Below are positions 34,875 through 44,683 of a DNA stretch of 64,000 nt, in pieces (within the stretch, counting starts at the first letter, position 1; each line of letters starts with the position of its first letter). The notes beneath the pieces were generated by a model. That model saw only the letters and a list, made by a program, of their open reading frames with translations, did no database searches and had not been told where the DNA came from. This stretch comes from Anaerolineae bacterium. GTDB taxonomy: Bacteria; Chloroflexota; Anaerolineae; Aggregatilineales; Phototrophicaceae. The DNA lies in NCBI GenBank assembly GCA_022820665.1, contig JAJEFB010000004.1:124870-188869 (forward strand), read 5' to 3'. The translations under genes were made by a program, and so were the position numbers.

Positions 34875-37346
34875 TCAATCGCGCCGGTCGGCAGCCAACA
34901 TAGTGATGGCGCGCGGCGGAATGGGGGCATCCGGGTTGTATAGCCGATGCGGATAGTACCCGCCGTGAACCGCGAAATTGAATTCGGCCGGCAATTCATC
35001 CAACAGCTCGACAGTCAGGTCTTCATGGAGTCGATACAAAATTAGATTCTGAAAAACGTAATCTTCATCAGGTATTTTTTCTACCAGCTCGTCGCCGCTG
35101 ATTAGGCAAGTAATTTCTAAATCGGTATTACATAAACTGACAAATGACGGATGTCCATCTTGGTACAGTATGTAAAACATACTGTACCACGTGTAGCTCA
35201 AGTGCAGCCCGTAGATCTTCTTCTCATACAGTTCTTTGCGGGACATATCAGTCAGGAAACCAAGATGTGTCCCATTATCAATTGCCGGAGTCTGCTCTAT
35301 TACTTGCCGTAAAATCCACGCTTTGCTGTTTGCGCTTTTGACAAAATACTCATGCTGTAAAAGAAGACGCGATGTTGCTGGAAACATCAAGATGACGGTG
35401 AGGACAATTATTATGATATTGCGGCGTCGGATATTCCGAATCGTTGCCGTCAACAAAGCGATTAAGCTAAATGTTGCAATCGCCGCGCCAATTGGCACGT
35501 AAAAATACAGTCGCCACAAGTCATCGTAATAGATGTCAAACAGGACTAGAATACCGATCGATGGGAAAATAAATGCCATGCCGCTCAACAGAGCGAAGCC
35601 AAGTTGCTGCGGAGGGGGAGGATGGAACTTAGGCGCCAAAAACCAGGCAAGGCTGCCAACCAGCAAGACCATTGCAAGAGCCAGTCCCAAAAATGTATTC
35701 TTCCCCATTGCCGTAAACGCATCCTGCCAAGCGTCCAAGAAAGTATGAAGGTAAACATTGGCTGCCTTTTGAATCACAATTTGAAATATATTCAAACCAT
35801 CAACTTGCTCCTGATATTCTTCAATTAGGGCGCTACGATAGAAAAACTGATTCATAGATAGCAGCAGTAGAAGGTTGACGGCTTTCAGAGCGGGGAAGAC
35901 ATACCAGATAGCGGTCAACTTGAAGTTTCTCCAGCTTAGCTGGCGGTCTCGCAACCACCACAGCAGCGGGACAACCAGGATAATGACGTATGCCGATTCG
36001 TTGGACCCGACATTGAAAAGCAAGCCCAGCCAAATAGCCAGCAAACGCGGAAGACTCGGACTCTTTTTATATTCCAACATGAAATAAACCGCAGCCAAGA
36101 GCGCAATCATGCTGAACTGCATGGGTAGCGAGCGCATTGACATCAACGCGGAATTCACCGGATAAACCATGAATAGCATCGTGATCAAATAGGCATAAAG
36201 ACGCTTAACCCCAAGCTGGCGCAAGATTCCATAGAGCAACGCCAGCTTGCCCCAGAACATCAGAAAGTTCAAAAGATGGTAACCGCCGTATGAGTCCGAA
36301 CTAATCAATTTTGCCAAGGTATGCGGCACAATTACCCAGAAACGATAAATTAATTCCGACTCCAAAAACCATACATTGCTTCCTTCCCACCAGGCATTAA
36401 AATTCCATGTTTCCCAATGCCCAATGCTGTCGAATCCGAAGGGCAAATACAAGAAAAACACAAACAGCAAGAAACTGCCGAGTACAATTAGATCAGTGCT
36501 TCGTTTACTCCGTAGCTCGCGTTGTAGCGCCCCAACAATAAGCGGTACATAAATAAGCCCGGCCAGTATGATGCCAAAAATCTGCCATTCGGGACTTGTA
36601 AACAGACTCCTCAGCGTTAACATAAAATCTTCCAGCAGCGCTGGATTGACTGACAATTTTATCAATTCGTAAGTTAATAGCAGCGTCAAAACACACAGCG
36701 TCGTTCCACGCAGTAAGAGGAGTTTTCCGATGGCGCGATTCAAGACACCATCCAAAGCAGTCAAGCCCGCAAATGTCATCCCGACAAGACCAGTCATGAA
36801 CAACAAGACACAAAGCACATAGCGAAACTCCAGCGTGAAGCGGCGCTCTGTCCCGTCTAGAGTTGTGATATCAATTTCAAGGCTGGGCTCAACGAATGTA
36901 GGGCAGTATTCCATCTCGCCCCGGCCGACGTTGCCTTCTCCGTTGATGTAGAGCGATTGTATTCCCTCGAGATCCCAAGTGAGGGTCGCGCAGTGTCCCG
37001 GCAGGAGAACCCAACTGCGGTCTGCGGATATTTTGACGGCCGCGCCGCCAAACTCCGTATCAATCCGTGGCGCTGAACTCCGGGAAATTGCCAGAGCAAG
37101 GGATACCACCAAGAGCAAGCATCCCGCGACAAGAAACAGAGTTATTAGCTTTCCAAGCTCAGATCTCAATGCCCTATCCGCGGTCTTTCCTAAAGTCAGT
37201 GTTCGGTGAATGTACCTTTGGGACTTATATACAGAATTGTCGGGGTAAGAGGGTTGTTCGCGCTTAGCCTGTGGCCTGTTCACTCCCCTGTGATAACGGT
37301 TGGGCGCAAGTAAAACTTCAGTTTCTCGGTGTCGTCCACTTGGCAT
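34875..37346 (-). CDS. large polytopic membrane protein, unknown function
   Basis: Up to 823 residues. The N-terminus is basic, with a first membrane segment at about 66-86. An extracytoplasmic beta-type domain follows (VLLPGHCATLTWDLEGI, SLYINGEGNVGRGEMEYCP), and then about twelve more membrane helices between residues 175 and 640. The C-terminal ~180 residues are soluble. The membrane core with LYLPFGFDSIGHWETWNF resembles GT-C-type or O-antigen-ligase-like membrane proteins, but no family is assigned. Codon use and base composition are visibly more AT-rich than the neighbours, and the gene abuts tRNA-Asp. The start is uncertain: the Shine-Dalgarno at 37346 is weak. Confidence 0.65.
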   Translation of the reverse strand: MPSGRHRETEVLLAPNRYHRGVNRPQAKREQPSYPDNSVYKSQRYIHRTLTLGKTADRALRSELGKLITLFLVAGCLLLVVSLALAISRSSAPRIDTEFGGAAVKISADRSWVLLPGHCATLTWDLEGIQSLYINGEGNVGRGEMEYCPTFVEPSLEIDITTLDGTERRFTLEFRYVLCVLLFMTGLVGMTFAGLTALDGVLNRAIGKLLLLRGTTLCVLTLLLTYELIKLSVNPALLEDFMLTLRSLFTSPEWQIFGIILAGLIYVPLIVGALQRELRSKRSTDLIVLGSFLLFVFFLYLPFGFDSIGHWETWNFNAWWEGSNVWFLESELIYRFWVIVPHTLAKLISSDSYGGYHLLNFLMFWGKLALLYGILRQLGVKRLYAYLITMLFMVYPVNSALMSMRSLPMQFSMIALLAAVYFMLEYKKSPSLPRLLAIWLGLLFNVGSNESAYVIILVVPLLWWLRDRQLSWRNFKLTAIWYVFPALKAVNLLLLLSMNQFFYRSALIEEYQEQVDGLNIFQIVIQKAANVYLHTFLDAWQDAFTAMGKNTFLGLALAMVLLVGSLAWFLAPKFHPPPPQQLGFALLSGMAFIFPSIGILVLFDIYYDDLWRLYFYVPIGAAIATFSLIALLTATIRNIRRRNIIIIVLTVILMFPATSRLLLQHEYFVKSANSKAWILRQVIEQTPAIDNGTHLGFLTDMSRKELYEKKIYGLHLSYTWYSMFYILYQDGHPSFVSLCNTDLEITCLISGDELVEKIPDEDYVFQNLILYRLHEDLTVELLDELPAEFNFAVHGGYYPHRLYNPDAPIPPRAITMLAADRRD

Positions 37347-37488
37347 CCGCTTTACTCAGACGGTGAGTTTATTGCGAACTCGTTATCAGAGAGTCCTTGC
37401 GAAAGCCTCCTCAGTTAATATAAATGACATGATTTCTCATATTATATCACGCATGAGTGGCATTAAAAAGTGTTACTACACCCAACAG

Positions 37489-37513
37489 AAAAGAGCCGCG
37501 CGCGCGGCTCTTT
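37489..37513. terminator. bidirectional terminator, end of the ABC importer operon
   Basis: AAAAGAGCCGCGC and GCGCGGCTCTTT form a perfect GC-rich palindrome flanked by A and T runs. On the minus strand it lies about 115 bases after the last permease gene. The rest of the 37347-37627 gap shows nothing else. Confidence 0.75.
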
Positions 37514-37627
37514 GTCATCCATAACTGACGATTGGCTATTGCATTTACTGCCGTATTTCAGGCGCATACGCTGATTCGGCGCGAGCGCTGGGTCAGAATC
37601 CAGTGCCTTTCATCGTTCAGCCAGTTG

Positions 37628-38470
37628 CTATAACTGCCCGAAGCCCCCAATGGCGCTGGATTTGCCCGACAGATAGCGAGCGGTCAGAATCAATATCAGT
37701 ATCGACGGCGCCACAAAGACTAACGACATGGCAGCCGTGAGGGCATTGTTGCTGCCGGATGCCGTGGAGAAGAGCAGCACGGGCATCGTGATCACCTGCC
37801 CGGCGCCGATCAAAAACGTCAGGATGTACTGGCTCCAGGAAATCAAATAGGCGAAGAGACTCGCGACAACAATGCCGGGGAATATCGCGGGCAGGGTCAC
37901 GTGCCAGAAAGTCGCCAGCACGCCAGCGCCCAGGGAACGCGCCTGTTGCTCGTACTCCGGGTTGTAGTTGGAGAAAACGCCGGACAGGGTAAGAACCACA
38001 TAAGGCATCACCGGCACCAGGTGAACCAATCCGACGCCGAGCAGATTGCCGGATAGTCCCCATCGAATAAAGTTGATATTCAGTCCCATAGCGACAGCGA
38101 TGCCCGGCACGATAGTCGGCGATATGATCAGGAACTCAATCACCCGCTTGCCCCGAAAGGAATACAGCCCCAGCGCGCGAGCCGCGGGCAGACCGATGAT
38201 GACGGAACTGAGCGTGACGCCCACCGCCAAGATCGTGCTGTTTAACAAAGCTTCGGGAACTTTGGAATTGGCCGCGACAATCGATTCCCAGGCGCGCAGG
38301 CTGATTTCCTTGGGAAACAATTGCGGATAAAACCAGCGGAAGGAAAAAGCGTTGAAGAAGAATGCGATCAGGGGCGTCAACAGCAAAAAGATCAGGAGCC
38401 CGACAGCGCAATAGTGCAAGGAGCGAGCCAGGCGTTTACTGGCGGGAGGACGAGAGGAAACGGGCGTCAT
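37628..38470 (-). CDS. ABC importer permease 2
   Basis: 280 residues with six membrane helices. The cytoplasmic EAA loop that docks the ATPase reads YEQQARSLGAGVLATFWHVTLPAIFPG near residues 172-198 (conserved ARSLGA...P). It belongs to the binding-protein-dependent inner-membrane component family. ATG at 38470 is used; the frame continues to a GTG at 38521 inside the preceding permease gene, and neither start has a strong ribosome site. It is the last gene of the operon and partners the permease ending at 38488. Confidence 0.85.
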   Translation of the reverse strand: MTPVSSRPPASKRLARSLHYCAVGLLIFLLLTPLIAFFFNAFSFRWFYPQLFPKEISLRAWESIVAANSKVPEALLNSTILAVGVTLSSVIIGLPAARALGLYSFRGKRVIEFLIISPTIVPGIAVAMGLNINFIRWGLSGNLLGVGLVHLVPVMPYVVLTLSGVFSNYNPEYEQQARSLGAGVLATFWHVTLPAIFPGIVVASLFAYLISWSQYILTFLIGAGQVITMPVLLFSTASGSNNALTAAMSLVFVAPSILILILTARYLSGKSSAIGGFGQL

Positions 38471-38487
38471 TGTTGTCACGGGCGCTC

Positions 38488-39366
38488 TCAATCTTGACGG
38501 ATCGTACGACGGCTCAACCACATATAGCCGAGCACCAGGAAGAAAACGATAATCGATATGATGATGCTGATGGCCATTCCCTCGACGCGCGCATTCAGAT
38601 CGGGATTGCGGAAGAACCGTACCGCTGTCACCGTAAGCGTTCGCGGAAAGCGCACGCCCAATATCGCCGGCACTTCAAATGAACCGAAGGTGAAGGCAAA
38701 TACCAGGATTGATCCGGAAAGCAGACCGGGCATGACCAAAGGCAATATCACATAGCGAAAGCGCTGCCAGCGATTGGCGCCCAGGCTACGCGCCAAATCT
38801 TCGTAGTCGACGCCCAGCGATTGCAAGACCGCCAGTACGATCACCCCGACAAAGGGCACCTCTTTCCAAACAAAGGACAAGATGATGCCGATGCCGAATT
38901 TGTCTTTTACAACCACCGGAAAATCGCTGGGATAGCCGAAGAGGCCCAGTTGCGCGCCAGTGCGCGAAATTAACCCGCTCTGGGAAAACAGGAACAAAAT
39001 GCCAATCGCCGCCACGACATGCGGAACTGGCAGATTTAATTGATAGAGAAAGGTGGCCAAGCGCTTCCCAAAGAAACTGCGGCGTAGCAGGAGCGCGGTC
39101 GCCAGCGCCAGCACGGCGGACAAAAATGTACTGGCGAAGCTGACCCAGATCGTCAGCAAGAGTCCCTGCCAGAAAACGCTCGCGTATTGTTCGGAAAACA
39201 GGATGTTCTGATAGGCTTGCAGCGAGATCTCGGTGCGGCCGATAATCGGCTGCCAACCGAGGCTGACCAGCGTACCGTAAGTCAAACCGCCGATGAACAG
39301 CAATATGATTACAGCCATGGTCGGCGCCAACATGATTGGGATGCGCCAGCGCTCCCAAAACCCCAT
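38488..39366 (-). CDS. ABC importer permease 1
   Basis: 292 residues, six membrane helices, with the first at about 12-32. The EAA loop is YEDLARSLGANRWQRFRYVILPLVMPG near 187-213. AAGGGAG precedes the ATG. Together with the downstream permease it would form the transmembrane pair, corresponding to the two halves of the fused YnjC protein if the YnjB assignment of the binding protein is right. No ATP-binding subunit gene is present in this operon or elsewhere in the window. Confidence 0.88.
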   Translation of the reverse strand: MGFWERWRIPIMLAPTMAVIILLFIGGLTYGTLVSLGWQPIIGRTEISLQAYQNILFSEQYASVFWQGLLLTIWVSFASTFLSAVLALATALLLRRSFFGKRLATFLYQLNLPVPHVVAAIGILFLFSQSGLISRTGAQLGLFGYPSDFPVVVKDKFGIGIILSFVWKEVPFVGVIVLAVLQSLGVDYEDLARSLGANRWQRFRYVILPLVMPGLLSGSILVFAFTFGSFEVPAILGVRFPRTLTVTAVRFFRNPDLNARVEGMAISIIISIIVFFLVLGYMWLSRRTIRQD

Positions 39367-39404
39367 TGGATCGCTCCCTTTTCAGATTGATAAGTTTTAT
39401 TTGG

Positions 39405-40820
39405 CTAGGACAAACTCCTGCGTGGTTCCAGGAAAACCTCGTCCGTCCCAAGAGTCCGCAAAAAATTCAAAAGCTGTCCGTGCATTGCCGTTGCTATGTC
39501 CATATTCTGCAAGTATACGTTGTTCTCAAAATTGGGGTCCGCGATGCGATTGTACAATTCCACTTCTTCGCCCGCAACGCTATACAGCAGCGCCCAGTCC
39601 CTGCTCGTGACGGTACTCGGCTGATTCTCCCGCATGCGACGCTCTTCGTCGTCGACCACTCTAATGCGCTGCCCGGCAATGTACATCGGCCATGATGTCA
39701 CGACATAGTCGTGTATCGCATCTACCGATCCGTCGATTAGTCCAGTCAATGAATCTGCTTGCACCCTCTCTGGCGCTTCGATTCCAACCAGATCCAAGAT
39801 TGTGGGCATGACATCAGGGAGAGAAACCAGCGCGTCAATCCGGCCAGCGTCGGCGCCGGGCAAATATAGCAGCAGCGGTATCCGCGTGACTTCATCGTAA
39901 AGTGGGCTGCGGTACCATTCTCCTTTGACATCGGAAACGATTTCTTCACTATTTTCCAGTCGATACGTGAGCGTAGATGCGGCGCTGCCTTTGGCCGGAC
40001 CCAGATAATAGCCAAGTTCGGACTTGAAACGTCCCTTGCCCCAAAGCCCGTGCTCGCCGAAGTAAAAGCCATGATCGGACAAAAAAATGATGGCCGTGTT
40101 TTCCAGCAAATCCAAGGATTCCATGCGATCCAGCAGACGGCCGATAGCCCGATCGACCATGGTGACTTCCGCGCAATAGTGGGTATGCGCCAATTCTATA
40201 TCGCGCTGGCTGAACCCCGCCTCGCGCCAATCCCAGTAAGTTGGGTGCGCGCTGATGTCGTCAGCATATTGGGCATCATAGAGTTCCACGTAATGTTTGG
40301 GGGGCTGCCAGGGTTCGTGCGGATCCCAAGTATCAACATAGAGGAAAAACTTGTCGCGATAATGCCGCTCCAGCCATTCCTCGGCGATACGCAGGGTGGT
40401 CGGCGCGAAGTAATCGGATTCGTAAGTCCAGCCAGAGGTCACGTTGTCGCGCGATGGTCCGTATGCTTGGCCGCGCACCCAATGAAAATCGCTGAATCCG
40501 TGATCGTAGCCGTAACCGTGTCGCAGGACGAAGGGCGTGTCCGCCACGCCGAAAGTCCGGTAGCCCGCCGCCGTCATCAACTGCGCCAAAGTCACCTCTG
40601 TCCTCGGCAGCGGGCTCCAACCCAGATAACTGAAGGTATGCCTGCCTGTCATCAAGTCGGCGCGGGCTGGCACCGTGGGAAAAGAAGACGCAAAGGCATA
40701 GTCAAAGACAATAGCGCCGCGCGCGAAGCGATCAAGATGCGGCGTGCGAATCCATGAGTTGCCATAGCACCCAATATGATCGCGACGAAAGGTATCCGAC
40801 ACAATAAGAACCACATTCAT
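39405..40820 (-). CDS. sulfatase-fold hydrolase with Thr nucleophile position
   Basis: 471 residues. The alkaline-phosphatase/sulfatase fold is clear: MNVVLIVSDTFRRDHIGCYG (metal Asp9), then FPTVPARADLMTGRH at 47-61, WDPHEPWQPP near 170, and IFLSDHGFYFGEHGLWGKG with the second metal site. The sulfatase signature C/S-x-P-x-R is T49-V-P-A-R53, so the formylglycine precursor is missing and Thr would be the nucleophile. That is typical of phosphatase or phosphodiesterase branches. It sits between the binding protein and the permeases. ATG at 40820 is chosen over an in-frame GTG at 40838. No signal peptide is seen, so it is probably cytoplasmic. Confidence 0.85.
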   Translation of the reverse strand: MNVVLIVSDTFRRDHIGCYGNSWIRTPHLDRFARGAIVFDYAFASSFPTVPARADLMTGRHTFSYLGWSPLPRTEVTLAQLMTAAGYRTFGVADTPFVLRHGYGYDHGFSDFHWVRGQAYGPSRDNVTSGWTYESDYFAPTTLRIAEEWLERHYRDKFFLYVDTWDPHEPWQPPKHYVELYDAQYADDISAHPTYWDWREAGFSQRDIELAHTHYCAEVTMVDRAIGRLLDRMESLDLLENTAIIFLSDHGFYFGEHGLWGKGRFKSELGYYLGPAKGSAASTLTYRLENSEEIVSDVKGEWYRSPLYDEVTRIPLLLYLPGADAGRIDALVSLPDVMPTILDLVGIEAPERVQADSLTGLIDGSVDAIHDYVVTSWPMYIAGQRIRVVDDEERRMRENQPSTVTSRDWALLYSVAGEEVELYNRIADPNFENNVYLQNMDIATAMHGQLLNFLRTLGTDEVFLEPRRSLS

Positions 40821-40909
40821 GTGATTCGTCCGCTCCACTTCACGTTTGATTCATATGTGAAAGAAGAGGGCGGCATTGATGCGATACCGCCCTCCCCCGG
40901 TGTCAACAA

Positions 40910-42169
40910 TTAGCATTCGTCGCGTAATACGCAACGCTCCCAATCTTGCTCGGTCAGCGTGTGATATTCCGATGCCGTATTGGGGACCAGAGCCGCGAAC
41001 TCAGCCGGATCGGCCGCGCCGACAATGGCGGCGGCGATGTCCGCGAAGGCTTGCGCTTCCTCTTCAGTCAACGTCGAGAAATCGACAACTGGCGTCGCGC
41101 CAGTGCCGAGGCTGTTGGTATCCAATTGCGCCGCCTGCATATCCGGGCGCACGAGCAGATTACCCATCACCAGCGCCGCCGCCTTGTTGGCGGAATTGAC
41201 CGGAATCGCCAGATAGCTGAAGCCGCTGATCATATTGGCGTCAAAGAGATAGGCTTTGGCAGTTTCCGGCAACTGTCCGCTGGCGATTCCGCGAGCCGCG
41301 CCCGTGCCGGTGAGCGTCAATGAGAAATCGACCTCGTTATTGGCAAAGAGTTCATTGAGCTCATTGGCGGTCGCCGGATAAGTCGCCCCTTCGCGCCAAA
41401 GATTGGCTTCCCAGCCATTGAGAACTTCCCAGGCTTTGGGCGAACATTCATCCCAGACGGATTGATCAAAGGCCGCGAAGGGTTCCGGACCGCCGCAAAG
41501 TTCATACATCAATTGCTTGACGATTCTCGTGCCCTGGAACGCGCCCGGTCCCGGCGCCACGTAGGTGAAGCGCCCCGGATTCGCCTCGATCCACTCGCCC
41601 AATTCCGCATAGCTCCGCGGCAAATCTTCCGCGTCCATCCTGGCGGTATCGTAGATCCATTGGAATGCGCCCGCCGCCCAGGGCTGCTCGGAATAATCAA
41701 TCGGCTCGCCAAAATCAAGCAAGAAGCCGCCGTTTTCCCAATCCAGGTACTTGCTATTGGGGACGTTTAAGGTCCAGGGTCCATAGAGCAAGCCGGCTTG
41801 CTTCAGCGTCTTGAAATTCTCGCCGTTGATCCAAATCAGGTCAACCGACCCTGCATCGTGCGCTACGCCCGCTTCTTCTTCACTTAAGACCTGATTGACC
41901 GCGTCAACCGTATCTGCCAATGGGACCCGGTTCAACGTGACGCCGTAGGCCTCCATCAACTCGCCGCCATAAACAGTATCAACGAAGTTGTTCCAGGCAT
42001 CGGAACCGCCCCACATATGCCAATTGAGCGTTTGACCGCGCGCTTCTTCCAATACAGCCTCCCAGCTATCGAAGCCGGGCGGACCTTCCATATCATCCGC
42101 TGCGACCGCAGCTATTGGCAACAAGACTAAACAAAGCAAAAAAAGCCACATTCCCCTATGTTTAAGCAT
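40910..42169 (-). CDS. ABC transporter substrate-binding protein, YnjB-like
   Basis: 419 residues. A signal peptide (LFLLCLVLLPIAAVAADD, cleavage after AVAA) leads to a two-lobed binding protein with TLNWHMWGGSDAWNNFVD near residue 49. This W-MWGGSD phrase resembles the E. coli YnjB family (COG4134), whose ligand is not established. GSVDLIWINGENF and FLLDFGEP are further ordered segments. AAGGAG lies seven bases before the ATG at 42169. It is the first gene of the operon with the Thr-type hydrolase and two permeases. Confidence 0.82.
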   Translation of the reverse strand: MLKHRGMWLFLLCLVLLPIAAVAADDMEGPPGFDSWEAVLEEARGQTLNWHMWGGSDAWNNFVDTVYGGELMEAYGVTLNRVPLADTVDAVNQVLSEEEAGVAHDAGSVDLIWINGENFKTLKQAGLLYGPWTLNVPNSKYLDWENGGFLLDFGEPIDYSEQPWAAGAFQWIYDTARMDAEDLPRSYAELGEWIEANPGRFTYVAPGPGAFQGTRIVKQLMYELCGGPEPFAAFDQSVWDECSPKAWEVLNGWEANLWREGATYPATANELNELFANNEVDFSLTLTGTGAARGIASGQLPETAKAYLFDANMISGFSYLAIPVNSANKAAALVMGNLLVRPDMQAAQLDTNSLGTGATPVVDFSTLTEEEAQAFADIAAAIVGAADPAEFAALVPNTASEYHTLTEQDWERCVLRDEC

Positions 42170-42338
42170 GATCAACTCCTTAACTCAATCGAAAAAAATC
42201 ATTGACCCGCCCTTCCCCGAGCAGGTGGCGCCAAGTTTCGCATAGCGTGGCGGAGAATCAGCCATGCATCGTGCTTAAGCGCCTAGTCGTATTCTAACAC
42301 AAAGGTTCTTGTGTCTCCATTAATCGCCGATTCACTAC

Positions 42339-42355
42339 AGGGCAATCGCTTCTAA
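42339..42355 (+). repeat. boundary fragment of the 31.5-kb element
   Basis: AGGGCAATCGCTTCTAA matches the left end of elements A and B. Only this edge is present, followed by TTGAAATGCCGCCCT. The rest of the 42170-42447 gap holds nothing recognised. Confidence 0.45.
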
Positions 42356-42447
42356 TTGAAATGCCGCCCTAGCCGACCTATTCGGGATAGCATTCTATCA
42401 GACCTAAGACATAATTCCGGTTAGGACAAGTACAGGACCGCGCGGAT

Positions 42448-43212
42448 ATGTCAACGGCAAAATCGATCATGGAAATCACCGCGGCCGAATGGCTGGCCGC
42501 CCTGCAGATTACGCAAGCGGAAGCGCCGGACGCTGTGATCGTGGAAGGTTCCTGGTGGCGGCAACAGCGCACTGACTGGCGTCTGTCCTATCTGACGGAT
42601 GTTGAAGAACTTCCTTTTCCTGATATCTTTGCGGGATCGTGGAAGGGCAAGCGCGTCGCCTATTGTTGCGCCTATGGAGCGCCGCGCGCGGTCGAGATCA
42701 TTCATCTTTTTTCCCAGCTCGGCGCAAAACTAGCCATACAAATCGGCACCTGCGGCGGATTGCAGCCCCAACTCAATCCGGGAGATATCATCGTGCCGAC
42801 CGTCGCCATCGCTCGCGACGGCGTCGCGCACCTCTATGGGGGGCGGGAAGAAGTAATGAGCGATCCGCTTTGGTCGGAGAATGCTCGCAGCGCCGTACTT
42901 GAGCGCGGGATTAACGCACATCAAGGCAGGCATCTGACCTGGTCTTCGATTTTCGCGCAAGACCGGCGGCTAATCGAAACCTGGCGCCTGGCGGGCTACT
43001 TGTCTGTTGATATGGAAACGGCTACAACGCTCGCGACCGCCGGCTATTTCGGCGTGCCGGCGGTATCCATGCTGGCGGTCTGGGACGATCTAATCCGTGG
43101 GAAAAGTTTTCTGGATTCGCTCGAGCCAGACGATCAGAAGGCGCTGGACGCAAGCAATCAAGCTGTCTATGAAGTCGCTCTTCAGCTGGTGGAAATGGTC
43201 AATACCAAGTGA
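42448..43212 (+). CDS. nucleoside phosphorylase / MTA-SAH nucleosidase superfamily protein
   Basis: 254 residues. The PNP/UDP phosphorylase fold is shown by KLAIQIGTCGGLQPQLNPGDIIVP near 92-111, and by LSVDMETATTLATAGYFGVP near 183-202, where the Met-Glu pair binds the ribose. The later VSMLAVWDDLIRG carries the base-binding Asp. Phosphorolysis or hydrolysis of a nucleoside is the likely reaction; uridine phosphorylase-like substrates are the best guess. It is divergent from the ABC importer operon. The ATG at 42448 has only a weak ribosome site. Confidence 0.82.
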   Translation: MSTAKSIMEITAAEWLAALQITQAEAPDAVIVEGSWWRQQRTDWRLSYLTDVEELPFPDIFAGSWKGKRVAYCCAYGAPRAVEIIHLFSQLGAKLAIQIGTCGGLQPQLNPGDIIVPTVAIARDGVAHLYGGREEVMSDPLWSENARSAVLERGINAHQGRHLTWSSIFAQDRRLIETWRLAGYLSVDMETATTLATAGYFGVPAVSMLAVWDDLIRGKSFLDSLEPDDQKALDASNQAVYEVALQLVEMVNTK

Positions 43213-43315
43213 AACGAGAGCAATCTGTTCATGTGGATCGGCGGCGTCATTCACAGTCGCAGAAGATTCAAATACAATTCGCGCCTGTCTGTAGAGCGCG
43301 GGAAATGACAAATAC

Positions 43316-44644
43316 GTGACCTATCGCAAGGTGCTGGTATTCTGGCTGCCTTTGGCAATGGCTTGGCTTTTGATGACAGTCGAAGGTCCCTGGATTCAAG
43401 GCGTAATCAGTCGAAAGCCGGATTCCGAAACGCAATTGGCCGCCTTCGGCTTGATGTTCTCTTTGTCCATCTTGATCGAAACGCCGGTCATCATGCTCTT
43501 GGCGACCGGCAGCGCTCTGGCGCGCAACCAACAAGCCTTTCGCGTCTTGTGGCGCTTCATGATGGCGGTCAATCTGTTGGTGCTCGGAATCGCCGTCCTG
43601 ATGGCATTCACGCCATTGCTTGACTTCTACCTCGGCGCCTTGCTAAATGTCCCGGCTCATATCGTCGAGGCGACGCGCCCCGCCATGCGCATTATGATCC
43701 TCTGGGGCGGCTTGATCGGATATCGCCGCTTCCACCAAGGCATCATGATCCGCTTCGGCAAAACGCGCTATGTGGGCTATGGCACGGTCTTGCGGGTGCT
43801 GGTTTCGGGAAGCATGGCTCTTGCCCTGGGCGCTGTCACCCAAATCGCCGGCGCCGCTATCGGCGCCTTGGCTCTGGTATGCGCAGTCGCGGCTGAAGCC
43901 ATCTATACCTACCGCGTCTCCCGTGGCGACGTCATACGCTTGCTGCAAACACCGCTCCGGGATAAGCTGCAATCCTTAAGCTATGGCGACGCGCTTCGCT
44001 TCCATCTGCCCCTGGCGCTCACCAGTTTCGTCACTTTGGGAATCCATCCGGTCATCGAGCGCGGACTCGCCAGTATGCCGGACGCCTCGCGGAGCCTGGC
44101 GGCTTGGCCCGTCATCTTCTCGATTATGCTCTTGATGAGATCGGGAGGCATGGCTTATCAAGAGGTCGTGATTTCGCTTGATGACAGCGAAGAGAATCAC
44201 CGAATCCTGCGCGGATTCACGCTGCGCCTCGGAACCTGTCTGAGTCTGATTATGGTCCTGTTTGTTTTCACGCCCTTGATCGACTTTTACAATACAACGA
44301 TCCTGGATGTGCCGCAAAATCTGCACGAGCTTGTGCTGCTGGGCACACAATCAGCTTGCCTGATCCCCCTGCTGACGACCCTGCAAAGTTACCTGCGCGC
44401 TCTGCTCATGTTAAGCCGCAAGACCGCTGCCATATACCAAGCCATCATCCTGGGTTTCGTTATCACGACGGTCATCGTATGGGGTGGCATAGACCGCGGC
44501 ATGCACGGAGTTCTGGCAGCAGGCTTGGGTCTGACCATCGGGCACGTCATCGAGTTGGGCTTTCTTTACTTCATATATCGCAGGCAAGACGCGGCTCTTA
44601 GGCTGCACTGGCAGTCTGCTGTGGCGCTTGCCGGGGGCGACTGA
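43316..44644 (+). CDS. MOP/MATE-like multidrug or lipid flippase family membrane protein
   Basis: 442 residues with about twelve membrane helices arranged as two related halves, as in the MOP superfamily. The halves share PLLDFYLGALLNVP near 103-116 and PLIDFYNTTILDVP near 321-334, suggesting an internal duplication. Overall the protein resembles MATE or progressive-ankylosis-like exporters. Substrate unknown. Start GTG at 43316; a nearby ATG at 43306 is out of frame. Confidence 0.65.
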   Translation: MTYRKVLVFWLPLAMAWLLMTVEGPWIQGVISRKPDSETQLAAFGLMFSLSILIETPVIMLLATGSALARNQQAFRVLWRFMMAVNLLVLGIAVLMAFTPLLDFYLGALLNVPAHIVEATRPAMRIMILWGGLIGYRRFHQGIMIRFGKTRYVGYGTVLRVLVSGSMALALGAVTQIAGAAIGALALVCAVAAEAIYTYRVSRGDVIRLLQTPLRDKLQSLSYGDALRFHLPLALTSFVTLGIHPVIERGLASMPDASRSLAAWPVIFSIMLLMRSGGMAYQEVVISLDDSEENHRILRGFTLRLGTCLSLIMVLFVFTPLIDFYNTTILDVPQNLHELVLLGTQSACLIPLLTTLQSYLRALLMLSRKTAAIYQAIILGFVITTVIVWGGIDRGMHGVLAAGLGLTIGHVIELGFLYFIYRRQDAALRLHWQSAVALAGGD

Positions 44645-44683
44645 CTCTGGCGGATGTCGATAGCTCGAAAGGAAGCTGCGAAC

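Noticed and set aside
34738..37560. Attachment-site repeat of the tRNA-Asp 3' end flanking the AT-rich gene
   Set aside because: No second copy of the tRNA 3' segment was found downstream or upstream of the gene.
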